From positions 144,649,618 through 144,713,617 of the forward strand of contig OY740765.1 of NCBI GenBank assembly GCA_963513935.1: a DNA stretch of 64,000 bases, given 5' to 3'. Within the stretch, counting starts at the first letter, position 1. Every line of letters begins with the position of its first letter. The stretch comes from Aphrophora alni (taxonomy: Eukaryota > Arthropoda > Insecta > Hemiptera > Aphrophoridae). Of the stretch, positions 47,274 through 58,470 are shown piece by piece. The position numbers and the translations under genes were made by a program. The notes under the pieces are model-generated. The model had not been told where the DNA came from. It searched no databases and saw only the letters and a program-made list of their open reading frames with translations.

Positions 47274-47992
47274 GGTAATTATATAGCAGAGTAGCCTCAC
47301 TTCAAAATCAATTTTTATGGGTTTTATTCGTCAAATAAATGTTGGAAAAATATTTTATTATCGAAAAAAAGTGTCGGAAAGATGATTACATAATATAATT
47401 ACACAAGATTACACAAGAAAATCTTAATCAGAGTCAAATCCTGCTGCAAATTCAGTAGAAGAGTTTTCTTGTACTTTTAAAAGGACATCAGGCCGATAAA
47501 ACTAAAGACAAATAATTATTCTGGGTTTCTATGATTTGTGTTGATTTGTACTTTTAAAAGTACATCAGGCTATTAGGCCTATAAACTAGTTCACCTCTGG
47601 GTCTTAGGAGGTTAAGGTGGCGCTGTATTTTCCTTGTTTTACTTTTTTCTCCTCTACTACATACCTTACTTCATAATAATAAATAATGTTTTCTTTGCTG
47701 TAAATATGTAGGGCTGTATTATTATATGTCACGAAAGGTTTGGCCAGGTTGCTATATATATATATATAACCACCTGGCCAAACCTTCCGTACGTTTATTG
47801 AAGTGAATGTCATGAGTATGAAAGATAACACAGAGTTAATTTTTTCACGAAAAAACAACTTTTGTAATTATATTATGTAATCATCTTTCCGACACTTTTT
47901 TTCGATAATAAAATATTTTTTCAACATTTATTTGACGGATAAAACCCATAAAAATTTATTTTGAAGTGAGACTACTCTGCTATATAATTACC
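47274..47992. mobile_element. 719-bp foldback element with 127-bp ends and 8-bp target duplication
   Basis: The ends read GGTAATTATATAGCAGAGTA and the near-exact reverse complement; arms of about 127 bp (47274-47400 and 47866-47992) include GTGTCGGAAAGATGATTACA. AAATACAA flanks both sides (47266-47273, 47993-48000). An 8-bp duplication suggests hAT-like or P-like mobilisation, but the GG terminus is not the classic hAT end. The insertion sits exactly inside a C repeat. Confidence 0.9.
47731..47790. repeat. 60-bp near-perfect palindrome
   Basis: AAGGTTTGGCCAGGT and its reverse complement ACCTGGCCAAACCTT flank a TATATATA centre, making two 30-nt arms with about three mismatches. It lies in the middle of the foldback element and could extrude as a cruciform or be transcribed as a hairpin. 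Confidence 0.85.
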
Positions 47993-48547
47993 AAATACAA
48001 TTTAACTTTTGGGCTATATAATAGAGCTGAGTAAGTAACAGGAAGGGTTGGTAAGTACTTGTTTGTTGATAATATTCGGTTGTGTAGATAGGTGTAGATA
48101 TAATGCTGTTTTTACAACATTTATTTTAATAGTAAAAAGGTTATGCGAAACCACTTATTTCTGATATAAATTGAAGTCAATAATGAGCATTGATAAACAA
48201 TACAACAGGAAAGCCGTGTAATCTAGTTCGTCGATTATCTGTCTTATCACCTCATTTGTATGTTTATCTATACCAAATTTGGAAAGTGGTGAAAGACAAA
48301 ATGTTTGGTTATCTTAGGTTAGCACCCGAAGCTAATTATAAAGGACTGTTTTAATAAATGTAATAATGTATTCGTAACTTAACCTAAAAGATAATTTTAC
48401 TTTCTCACACGTACAAAATTATTATCATAGTTTGATCAGACATTTTCCATCATCTGTGTATATAAAACGTTTAATAGTATAATTCCATTCTCGTTATTAC
48501 GTGTTAAACGAAACACCAACAGCCTATAAACTAAAACTATATATATA

Positions 48548-49071
48548 CAGGGTGTTTCAGACCACATGGACACTATCTGTAGCGCCTAAACGATATCAGA
48601 TAAAAATTTCCTTCCAATTGGAACCCCCTTTTTCGACCCCAAAGAATTCAGGAAAATTATTTTCGACGCTCCTCAATGACCCAAAAGGGCACTTTTGGGG
48701 GGCAGGGTGGTGTTTTTGGAAAATTTTCAAATAGAAACATAGGTCGTGTGATACCTCATTTTAAAGGTCTCTCTTTTCTGAACATTTAGGAGCAAAAAAA
48801 TTGTTATCTTTTCATTACTGTACAGGGTGTGACGAAATTATTTTTTTTTAGTTTTTAGCGGGAAATGTGATTGCCAGCTCCCTAACAAAGATAAGGCAAC
48901 CATTTTTTTTCCTAGTTTTACAAGAACACGCCCTTTCTGGAGATATAGAGTAGAATGGACTTCTATGTAGTTTTCAAATTTTTAAAAAGAGGGGGTTCTA
49001 ATTGGAAGGAAATTTTTATCTAGTTTTGTTTAGGCGCTACAGATAGTGTCCATGTGGTCTGAAACTCCCCG
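48548..49071. mobile_element. 524-bp MITE with about 95-bp inverted repeats, TATA target
   Basis: The left end CAGGGTGTTTCAGACCACAT and right end ATGTGGTCTGAAACTCCCCG are inverted. The arms continue through GACACTATCTGTAGCGCCTA and AAAAATTTCCTTCCAATT with few differences. TATA(TA) flanks both sides. The internal CAGGGTGTGACGAAA near 48824 looks like a second terminus, so a smaller element may be nested. Confidence 0.88.
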
Positions 49072-49194
49072 TATATAGGAATATATTTCCTATTCCTCTT
49101 TTTATTTTTCTTCTTACGTTTTAGTTGCCAACATGGCCCCAAGGCTACTAGGCTATGTTGGTGTTTATCTTTTATACTCCATATTTCACACTTG

Positions 49195-49232
49195 ATAACG
49201 AGAGTTGATTTATATTCTCGAAACGTTCGTTG
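49195..49232 (+). ncRNA. hammerhead-like motif, degenerate
   Basis: TTGATAACGAGAG, a loop, CTC and GAAACGTTCG reproduce the stem-then-GAAAC layout of the motifs at 25271 and 57106. The CUGANGA box is altered to UUGAUAA, so catalysis is unlikely. Confidence 0.25.
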
Positions 49233-49249
49233 TGTATTAGTTTTGTATA

Positions 49250-50857
49250 CAGTATGTCCCACGAAAAGGTACAAACTTTTGATTTTCTATTAATTGCTTA
49301 TTCCTCATGAACAGATTCTTTTGAAATTTTAAATATTTCTTAATAAAGCTACCAAAAATGTGTAAAAATTTCAACACTAGTATTTATATAAATAAAATGG
49401 TGGTACAAAAAACACAAGCTGAAATAAAGTACCGTTTTTGATAGGTTTGGAAAAAACTTGTTTTGCTTTAAAATTATAAACACTATTTTTTTTAACTAGC
49501 CTATTTGTTTTAAAAAATCAATGAAAATAAGAGTAAAAAATTTATTTATTCAAACCGAAGGCCATCTAAAGCGACACACTGATAGCAACGTAAAACAAAT
49601 GACTCGTACGCCTTTGAAAAGTAATTATGCGGGATTCCGAAGAAATTCTTCTTGGATAACGTTCTTCAATTCTCAAAATTATTGAAACTATGGGTGTGCA
49701 TTTGCTCCTTTAAATAGCCCCATAGGAAAAAGTCACAATCAGTTAAATCAGAAACCGGGGTGGCCAATCCAACGCCCTTGAAGATTGTTATTTAGTAATA
49801 GTTTGACTGAATTTGAATAGTGGTGTGAAGCCACATTTGTGGACCACCTTGTTTAAAAAATGGCTTGACCCATTTCCGAAACCGTAAAATGGGACAGTAC
49901 GTATTGGTTTAAACTCGTTCCAACAAGTTTCCCAGTCACAGCTGCCCAGACACTAATTCCTTTTGATTTAAGAAATTTCTGATCAACAACGTGAAGGGTT
50001 TTGGGTGTTGTAATAATTAGAGTTATGTTTATTTACAATACCACTGGGGTAGAAAGTCGAATAATCTGAGAAAACAATAGGAGTAGCCAATCAGGATCAG
50101 TCTCATGAAACACATTAGATGTGGGAACAGAAATCCACTCCCCTGTCCAGATGACCTTCAAGTAAGTTATTGACTAGGTACGTTTGTAAAATTTAAGGTT
50201 TTTTTTACGATTATCTGCACTGAAGATTTAGGCATTCCAGATTTAAACTTTACTTGTTGTCCGAGTGATTTTGGTTTACCTCGAGAATGGAGTAATGTAC
50301 TGCATACCAGTTCTTCTCTTCCCTTGAAAGGAGATAGAATGTACTTTTCACTACGCTTCCCGTTTCGAACAACAAATCTTTCCAGTTAATTAACGAATAA
50401 ATGGTTTTGGGAAGGCAACCTGAAACTGTCCAATTGATTCTGCACCATTATTAAAAAATAATGGCCCCCTCACAACACTTTACTTTTTGCTCAACTGTAA
50501 AAACCATTCTGCAACTACAAAAAGACAATATAATTGTGCTAAAAAGAATTAGGTTTTAGGTTTCTGTTTTAATGTAATTGTTGTTTAAATTGAATCAAAC
50601 AGCTATTTTTAATTTTAATGGCACAGCTGTCAACAATTAAACCTGAAAGAGTAAAAAGGCATAAAAAAGTATAAGAAGCTTGAAGTTGTTCTTTCTTTGC
50701 GTTGCCGCAATTTTAATTCTAGAAACACCAGCGTGTTGAAATTTTTACACATTTTTGTTAACTTTATTAAAAAGTATGTAAAGTTTCAAAAGAAAAAGTC
50801 GAAAAAAAAGCAATTAATAAACATTTAAAAGCGTGTATTGCTTCGTGGGACACACTA
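49250..50857 (-). mobile_element. Tc1/mariner-type transposon, 1.6 kb, decayed
   Basis: The left end CAGTATGTCCCACGAA and the inward-read right end TAGTGTGTCCCACGAA are inverted repeats extended by weaker similarity for about 130 bp; TA flanks both sides. On the minus strand transposase remnants appear in the right order: VEQKVKC and INWKDLLFETGSV (N-terminal helix-turn-helix of the DUF4817 kind) near 50490-50330, and DFFLWGYLKEQMHTHSFNNF then SKAYESFVLRCYQCVALDGL (catalytic C-terminus) at 49745-49560. Frameshifts and stops are frequent, so the element is dead, but its length is near complete. Confidence 0.8.
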
Positions 50858-51059
50858 TACACAAATATCCGATTAAACCATATTAACAATCATCATTATC
50901 AAAGAACTTTAAAACAACAATAAACGTAATATGATGCATCGAATAATCGGTATCCCCCCCCCCAATGTTTTTTTAGAATTATGCCCATCTCTCGTATAAT
51001 GCAGTTATTTGTAACGAGTGGGAACGGATTTGGTCATTGAAATACTTAGACATTTTCTC

Positions 51060-51290
51060 CTTGTTAAAGCAAAAACCTCTCAGTCTACATCGCCTTAGAA
51101 AATAAAGAAAGAAAAGAGCATAGAATAAAATTTAAAATAGAATAAAAATATCAATAGTCTTCCAATATTTTAATGCGTCAGAGTCGGAAAATAACAAGAT
51201 TTGGTCAAGAGACGTTATAAGAAAGAAAACAGAGACAACAAGTGTAGATCCATTGGATGAAACATATACGAGTAACAACAAATCTGCTAA
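51060..51290 (+). repeat. A repeat, diverged
   Basis: From CCTTGTTAAAGCAAAAACC through GCGTCAGAGTCGGAAAATAA to GTGTAGATCCATTGGATG. Confidence 0.75.
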
Positions 51291-52039
51291 GGAGACGTTA
51301 TAAAGACATATTTTCACAAATTCGGCTCATCCGATTTCGTTAAAATTTTGGAAAAATGTTAAGAATTGAACCAAAACAAAGACTAAATATAAACGTAATC
51401 AGAAAAACTATCAGACACAGGACTGCATTACACAAAGAACAACAAACTGTTAAAACGTAGGGTGCCAAGAGAAAGTATCCTAACTGTTTATCTGGATGAA
51501 CAACCGCTTCAAAAATTTAGTGCGTGATCTAATAATCATTTGAGATCTAAGCGACAAAATTCACCTTATTTAAATTAGAAAAAATTGTATTTCCTATTTT
51601 TTATTCAGTTTTTATTAACGGCAGTCAAAATGATCTTATAACTACAACAAATGAAAGCCAATAAGAATTTTGAATTTTAATTTCTTTATTCTTATTTGCA
51701 TCTTTATATCTTTATACTCTCTTTTTTTTTCATAAATAATTATTGTTATTGTCTTACTCTTTCCTTTCGTTTATTAATTTAATACGTTTTATTTTATCTT
51801 ATAATAATTACTAATTAGGCCCTATAACAGCAGGTTGAAAAAAGGCAACTAAAATGAGGCACTTTGGCGATTGTTAGGGTTACTTAATTATAAGGGGGGG
51901 GGGAGTTATTTAATCAGGGACTAAACTTAATTTGGAAGAGTGTTCGTAGTAAAGTTACATCACACATCTAATGTAATTTCAACATGTTGTCTCAACATCA
52001 ACCAGCTTTAATATACACTAATAATACCAAATAGGAATT

Positions 52040-52330
52040 ACACCGTTACACTTTAGAGCGTGTTACCTGGAAGGAAACCATGCCTTGGTCTATTGAAGTA
52101 ATTAATACATTAGTTTGCGCACTATACCCTTCTAAAACGACGTTACCCAACCATTTTGGGAAGGAAAACCGAAAGACGAAACACAACTCTCGTGTTCTGT
52201 CATTCTTGTGCATCCGCAAAACAGGCTTTTCCGTTAAGTTATTTTCCCAAACAGAAATAACCGGCGATGAATTTGAAATCACCACAGTAAAACTGAGAAA
52301 AGTATGGAATTCCAATAATGAGTAAAAAAA
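52040..52330 (+). other. open stretch, unrecognised
   Basis: The plus strand is open for 81 codons (IEVINTLVCALYPSKTTLPN ...) and the minus strand for 106 codons over the same bases. Neither shows a known motif. It precedes the retrotransposon tail at 52357 and may be part of the same decayed element. Confidence 0.2.
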
Positions 52331-52356
52331 AATAAAACTTAAATTGTTCGCTACAA

Positions 52357-52800
52357 ATGATAACAATTATTTTAGAGTCTGCCTTTCTCTATGAATGTGA
52401 AACTAGAAACGTTTCTAATAGAATAGATAAAGCAAAACAGACTTTTGTTAATAAATGTCTAAGAAATATACTCGGTGTAAGATTGTTTACAACAATAAGT
52501 AATCAAAAACTGTTAGAGCGAGTAGATGAAAGAGCAATAGTCGGTAATTAAAGGGGGGAAATGGAAGTGAATTGAACGTATACTGGAGGAAGGGCGAAAA
52601 GTAAATAGCGAGACAGGCTCTGAACTGAATTCTCACGGAAGTAGAAGTCGCCCAAGGACGGCATGGAGGTGGGGAGGCGGACGTTGCTGGCGAGAAGGAC
52701 TCGAGGATAGGTGAAGGCGGTCATACAAGATCGGATCAATGCTGAATGAAACCAAAATTGATGTACTACGAGGAAGCGTTTATGACAAAAACGAAGCAAA
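52357..52800 (+). pseudogene. non-LTR retrotransposon ORF2 C-terminus, relic
   Basis: The frame reads FLYECETRNVSNRIDKAKQT, FVNKCLRNILGVRLFTTISN and QKLLERVDERAIVGN before a stop. LLYGCETW...LQ.FVN.CLR.ILGI.....ISN..L is the conserved post-palm region of RTE/CR1-like ORF2. Beyond the stop, decayed pieces in other frames (such as RSRPRTAWRW) resemble the GRPR.TWRR.. end, which is commonly the C-terminus. Confidence 0.65.
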
Positions 52801-53189
52801 TTTAGCCGCTATTTCAATACATAATTTCAAAAACATGGTTCATATCACTTAACAACAAGGGAACTGAAATTTTTTTTTAAGAAGATAGGTTTAATTGGAT
52901 GGGTGTTAGGCCACTCAACTCGCATGCAACAACTAAACCAAATTTCAAAATGTGTTTCAGTGATGACTGATGAGTCGAGATCAATACGCACTCACCTACG
53001 AGAGTATCGGCACATCCCTCATGCAATTACATATAGTCCTATCATAGGTCTACTTGATTGATTAAATTGGAGCTTTGTCATTGTTACCACCCTTCCGGGG
53101 ACATTAACTATGTACCCGATTAATAATGTATGGTACAAGTAAGAGGGTAGCGAAACTGTACACAACCTAGCTTCTACAAAACTCAAAAC

Positions 53190-53930
53190 AAGTTGAGTAC
53201 AACCGTAATGGTACTTACCCAACCCGATCATAATATTAATATAAGCAGATCTTCTTAACGCAACGCACAAAGATTGGTTTCTTGAGCCTGGTAGGAAATA
53301 TTAGATCAAAATAACTCGATAAGAGAAGTTTGTTTAAAATAGTTGTTAGACAAATTTTATGAAATAACGTATATACAATTTTCTTGATGCCACCCTCGTA
53401 GATGTTAAAACAGATTCCACTCGTTTCGTACGTGTCAGTGTCTAGACTCTGGGGGGGGGGGCTTGATCGAAAATACATATATGAAGGAGCCTCCACTCGC
53501 TACGCTCACCCCGGTGTCTTGCTCCTGCAGGATCTATAACTATACGAATATCACATTTTCAAGGGGGTAGGTATATTTTTTACAATACCTGCACTACTTG
53601 TCATCCTAGAGAGGTAGGTTGGTAGAATTGAAATCAGCAAATATTAATCTAATTTAGCAGGTTATTACTTTACTAACACGCGAGATATGGAAACAGTCCC
53701 TCCCCCCTCCCCCATTTCGACATTTAAATTCTATTTTTCTGACACACTATAGTCCCCTATACCAAATTTCATGGTCCTGTATTAATTTTAATGACCCCTA
53801 TCGTGCTTACAACTGCAACAACGACGTGACGGACGGTTTCCTGCTCCATGAATTACAGAAGTCAAAATTTTGGTCGATTACTATACTTATCTACAGTACT
53901 TCGTATTCCTCCAAAACATCAGAGTCTAGA
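53190..53930. repeat. C repeat (minus) followed by B repeat (plus)
   Basis: C in reverse at 53210-53350 (GTACTTACCCAACCCGATC, TTGAGCCTGGTAGGAAATAT, TTTAAAATAGTTGTTA). B begins near 53480 with GCCTCCACTCGCTACGCTCA and runs through AGGTTGGTAGAATTGAAATC to GACACACTATAGTCCCC and the CGGACGGTTTCC end. A G-run of about 12 lies at 53450-53461. Confidence 0.7.
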
Positions 53931-54204
53931 GTTAGTAAGAAAAATTGTAAATAAGCAAAGAAATCTGACAGTGTAATGTTTGCTACCAATAAAATCTTAT
54001 CATTTGTATCATACAAATTTTATATAATGTAAATGTATTTTAATTTCTTATGTAGACTATATGTAATGTAAAGAAAGTCACAGAGCAAAAAGTACAAACT
54101 TTCTCGCTCACCGATCCCCAAAACTAACTAAAAATGTCAGTTCAATTCTTCTAAATCGAAAAATGAAGAAAAGCATAAAATTGCTTCCCTTGCAAAGGAA
54201 ATCC

Positions 54205-55398
54205 GGGTAATAAGAGACAAGAAAATTCTATAAATTTATATTATTTATCTAAAAATGTTGGAATAAATAGCTCAAATTCAATTAATTAAATAAGAACCTC
54301 TCTCAATTTTTGAGGAATTTTTTCAATAACATTTTTACTTTATTTTTGGATAATTTTAAACGTTCTTTGTCTCTAATAACCTCTCAAGGGGTAATAAAGA
54401 CAAGGCCTCTCATTGCCCATATAAAATAATGTACAATCAAGCAGGGCAACAAGTCAATTCTGAATCGGTCTTCAAAATATTTACACCCCTCTAAAAATAT
54501 TTTAGGTTAAAAAATAAATTTCCAAATTGGGTGTTTGAAATTAGTTTATCTTGCATAAAAATTTAAAAAATGTAAAAATATACTTTGTTATTATTCTACA
54601 GAATGTACATAGACCAGATATAAGCCTACAACATGAGATAAAAACTGAGATGTGACGGAAAATATTATACTAATTTTTAAAAACGCAGTTAAAAATTTTT
54701 TAAACCGTGTTATAAATTATTTTAGTATTTTTAAATGAACTTACATGATTTTAAAATTATAAGTAACTAGTAAATAAACATTTTAACATCCTAAATTTAG
54801 TTTTAGCTTAATTTTAGCCTAAGTTATATGAAAAACTATACAGGCTATGGTAATTACGCTCTAAGGTTACACATAAGCTTTAGTATAGCATAATCTTAGC
54901 TAAACTAAACTAATTTATTTATTTAGCATAATTTAGAAACTAAACTGTAAGCATTAGAGTCTTATAGCCCTATATCTTTCTTCATATTGTAGCCTAATCT
55001 TAGACTTTTTATTTTTACTTTGTTTCACACAACACATTTTTTTTTTAGCTTACCCTGGGTAACATGAAAAGATCCATTACGCTTTAAATTAAACAGCTGT
55101 CTCTTAATATAGGATAATAAGAGACAAACCTAGAATTCATAAATGAAGAAGGTTTTCAAAAATTGTATATCATTGTCACAATCTTGATCAAAAAGTTACA
55201 TGTCAACAATTTACAAAAATCGGTAAAAACTTTTAGGTTAAGTTCAAAGCGAAAGTATTTTTCATGGAGTGATAAAATTCAAACTGTTCAAAATTTGTAA
55301 GCAAGAGAGCAGTAATAAATTAAACAAATTGAAGCTATTATTATTTATTTTTAAAGTTTTTTAAGTTTGAATTTTTTAAATCTTGTCTCTTATTACCC
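54205..55398. mobile_element. 1.2-kb element with 18-bp inverted ends and internal repeats of the end motif
   Basis: The left end GGGTAATAAGAGACAAGA is matched by its reverse complement at the right end (55381-55398). Diverged direct copies occur inside near 54393 (GGTAATAAAGACAAGG) and 55113 (GGATAATAAGAGACAAAC). Multiple terminal-motif copies suggest transposase-binding sites. No transposase frame; no clear target duplication. Confidence 0.65.
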
Positions 55399-55464
55399 GT
55401 GCCACCGCTACCATAAACACGTCAACACAGTCAATCGTAATTGATTACATTTCTGTTCTTTTGC

Positions 55465-55675
55465 TTAAAGGCAAAAAACCTCTCGATCATCATCGCCTTG
55501 TAAAAAGAGAATAAAATAAAGACCTCTAACCATCAAATAGTCTACTAGCGTCAGGATTGGAAAAGAACAAGCTTTGATCAAGAGAGACCTAATAGGAAAG
55601 ATGAAAGACGGCGATCTAATACGTTTCCTCAGGATTGCCAACCCGAAATCACCATAAATGAGCCACTGAGGCTAT
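55465..55675 (+). repeat. A repeat
   Basis: From GGCAAAAAACCTCTCGATCA to ATGAGCCACTGAGG, with the ACTACATGAAAAAAGG block deleted. Confidence 0.85.
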
Positions 55676-56229
55676 CATTCTTGATCTAGGAAGCAGATCA
55701 GTTAGGTGAGATTAGATTACTTTATGTTAGGGATTAACCTAACAACTTCTCAAGCAAAAAGGTAGGACAATTTAATCCTTCAAGTGATGTAAAAAAAAAA
55801 CCAAACAAACAATTAATAAGTTTATATCCCCCCCCCCCCGATACCAAATAACATTTGTATAAAACATTTTTCTTCGAGTTTCCCCATTTATGAGATTTGA
55901 CTTGTCTCAATTTCAATGATGCTGCATACGTATATTTGTTTTGGAGTCCAATATAAATTAATGTCCTTCCAGATGTCAATCAAACGGATCTTCATCCTTG
56001 TTCCTACGGCGCCACATGAATTCACATTACATTGGAATCTAACCAATCTCTACTTGTTCCACAGTCTTTCTGTTCCTGGTAAAATACTGTCCTTAATAAA
56101 CGTCAACAATGATTCAGCTGTTCTATCTTTCTCTATTTATGTCAAGAGAAAATTGTTTACTAGTGGCGGTCCTCTTCTTGACCACATTCGTAAATTTTCA
56201 TTTTTCTTACACTGTAGTTATTATCCTGA

Positions 56230-56550
56230 CCTGCTTACAACAACCATACTAGATCAAGACACGATGAATACAAGTACTGTAAATACTTTGTCGTTGTCCA
56301 TACATCGAAGAATGGTGCAAAGAACGTCATTTAGAAGAAGAGTTATTCGTGGATTAGTTTATTAGAAAGAGACAGAATATGTTTCTCCCCTCACTTTATG
56401 AGCTATTCGAGTCTTTGCAGCAACACATTATCTCTTTTTATTTCTTTATAATTTTGTTGTACCCACAATCTTCTACCAGTCTGACCCCCTTGTATGTCAC
56501 TACATTGGGGGTGAAATGGAGGGTAGGTGGGGCGTATAGATTATTAATTG
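56230..56550 (+). repeat. dispersed repeat, copy 1 of 2 in this window
   Basis: This segment shares ACTCTGTC-like lead, GAAGAAGAGTTAT, GGATT..TTTCTTAGAAA.AGACAGAATA, and a CAGTC..CCCC...CCATGTCACT-type end with 57660-58010. The 149-codon frame covering 55916-56365 lies mostly in this repeat and shows no known domain. Confidence 0.5.
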
Positions 56551-56839
56551 CATCATAATAATGATTCTTTTCCACCTTTCTAGACACTCTGTTATACATT
56601 TCATCATTTGAACATTCCATATAAATCTGTTTTTTGCTATTTTAATAAAGGTGTCATTTGTTTTTGGGAACTATTGTTTAAAAAAATAGCTTTTATCATC
56701 TTTTGCAAAGCTCTACAGTACGAGTGGGCCGATTTTTAAAATGTTATCATGAATTTTGTAAAAATGTTGGGAAACTACATTACGAAGAAATTTAAAAACT
56801 CTGATTTTCTGAAAACCAGGTTTAATTAGGTATGCTAAT

Positions 56840-57050
56840 TTTTCTCCTTTGTTGTTTAAAGGCGTAAAACCTTACAGTCATCATCATTTTATGAAAAATG
56901 AAAGAAAAGAACAAGACACTAGAACTCGAATATTCTAATAGCGTCAGGGTTAGAGAGACCTGAGAATGATCTAAGGTAAGACTAGATGAAAAATGTGTAG
57001 ATCTAGCCAGGATCACTCGGGTTTCCACGCCCGTACATCTAGTAGGCCAT
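56840..57050 (+). repeat. A repeat
   Basis: TTTGTTGTTTAAAGGCGTAA, GCGTCAGGGTTAGAGAGACC and GTGTAGATCTAGCCAGGATC are preserved; the segment carrying GATAGGAAAGATGAAAG is deleted. Confidence 0.85.
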
Positions 57051-57105
57051 CATTTATGTTAGCGTACATTTATATGTAAGTTCTAGTTTAGCAAGAGAAA
57101 ACTGT

Positions 57106-57145
57106 CTGATGATGATAGCTATGTTATCGAAATGTACATCAGGTT
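57106..57145 (+). ncRNA. hammerhead-like motif
   Basis: CTGATGA (57106-57112), one extra U, a GATA...TATC stem, GAAA (57129-57132), the palindrome TGTACA and a terminal TC fit the hammerhead order CUGANGA, stem II, GAAA, stem III, cleavable UH. A bulged U between core and stem II is not canonical, and stem I is poor, so it may be an inactive relic. Confidence 0.4.
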
Positions 57146-57309
57146 ATAGATTAAATAATTATCGCTTTAATTATTGTGTTTTTAATTTATGTACCTGCAA
57201 TTGCGTTTAGGGGAATTATCAATTTATATTTTTTATTATTATTATTTTTTTTTTTTATGATAAACATTAAAATTTCCTCCACTACTTTTGGGAGAGTTTA
57301 AAATGTCCA

Positions 57310-57580
57310 AACGTCCAAGGGCTCACTTATAGTGTGTATGGGGGTTGGAGTGGTGACAATCCCGAAGCACCTAGCTGGATGTACACCTTTTTTGGGTGTA
57401 GTATTGGGTTAGATACCTCTCTTCCATCTTTCCTATCGGGTCTCTCTTGACCAACTCTTGTTATTTTCTGACCCAGACGCATTGTCTTCTAGGAGCAGGG
57501 TTCTTTATTTCATCTCCTTTTCTTCTTTTTTTTTGTAGCCGATGATAATCGAAAGGTTTTTCCTCTTTAAACACGAACCT
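57310..57580 (-). repeat. A repeat, minus orientation, near full length
   Basis: One of the best copies: GGGCTCACTTATAGTG, CTGGATGTACACCTTTTTTG, GGGTTAGATACCTCTCTTCC, ATCGGGTCTCTCTTGACCAA, to CGAAAGGTTTTTCCTCTTTA. Confidence 0.9.
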
Positions 57581-57659
57581 TTTGACCAACAAACATTCAT
57601 AAAAAATAATTTTTCTAACTTTAGGCTTCACTAGTTCCGCCTAAATTTAGGCTTCCTGA

Positions 57660-58010
57660 CCCGAATCCAATTAAGTACTTGTCCATTATACTATACCTCG
57701 ACACAAATGACTCGAATTATATACTCTGTCCACACATCAAAGATTCATGTAAAGAATACAGAATAAAGCATTGTTAGAAGAAGAGTTATCATGGATTCAT
57801 TTCTTAGAAATAGACAGAATAACAAATTCTCCCTTTATACACAATACTACTCTCTCTCTCTCTCTCTCTCTATAGGCGCTGTTCAACTCTTTACAGGTAC
57901 ACACTTATACCTCTGTCTCTTTTTGTTGTATCTACAAAGTCTTCAAACAGTCCCTCCCCGGGCTTCCATGTCACTGCTCTGTTTGAGGGTGGAAATTAAG
58001 GAAGTTTGAT
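57660..58010 (+). repeat. dispersed repeat, copy 2 of 2, with a CT microsatellite
   Basis: Homologous to 56230-56550 in the same orientation. It contains an uninterrupted (CT)n run at about 57850-57872 that is absent from the other copy. Confidence 0.5.
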
Positions 58011-58187
58011 TAGGTTAATTATTAAGATGTTCAAAGTAGTTGTTCTGTGGAAGACATCGCTACTTGGCCCTTTCAATTTATTCAATAAATCCTTCGTGAC
58101 ACAATAGGCACAGGCCTAGAAGTAATAGTAAATATAACAACAATACATAAAAATAATAAAAGTTAGTTTTATTTCTGGATTGTTCCA

Positions 58188-58470
58188 GAGATTTTATGTA
58201 ATGCAAAAAGTTGATTTCTTGGGCCTTGTATGAAATGTTAAATTGTATTGGTGGATCTAGGGATTTTATGAAATGAAAAAAGTTGATTTCTTGGGCCTTG
58301 TATGAAATGTTAAATTGTATTGGTGGATCTAGGGATTTTATGAAATGAAAAAAGTTGATTTCTTGGGCCTTGTATGAAATGTTAAATTGTATTGGTGGAT
58401 CTAGGGATTTTATGAAATGAAAAAAGTTGATTTCTTGGGCCTTGTGTGAAATGTTAAATTGTATTGGAAG
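58188..58470 (-). repeat. 72-bp tandem array formed inside a C repeat
   Basis: Four nearly identical 72-bp units begin at about 58188, 58260, 58332 and 58404, each with GATTTCTTGGGCCTTGTATG then AAATGTTAAATTGTATTGG. On the minus strand this is the C-family phrase CAATACAATTTAACATTTC.TACAAGGCCCAAGAAA. The near identity of units 2-4 implies recent local amplification. Confidence 0.92.

Noticed and set aside
52046..52366. 106-codon minus-strand frame
   Set aside because: No motif and opposed by an equally open plus frame; adjacent to retrotransposon debris.
55916..56365. 149-codon plus-strand frame, the longest in the window
   Set aside because: No domain or splice context; its 3' half is a dispersed repeat also present at 57660-58010 without an open frame.
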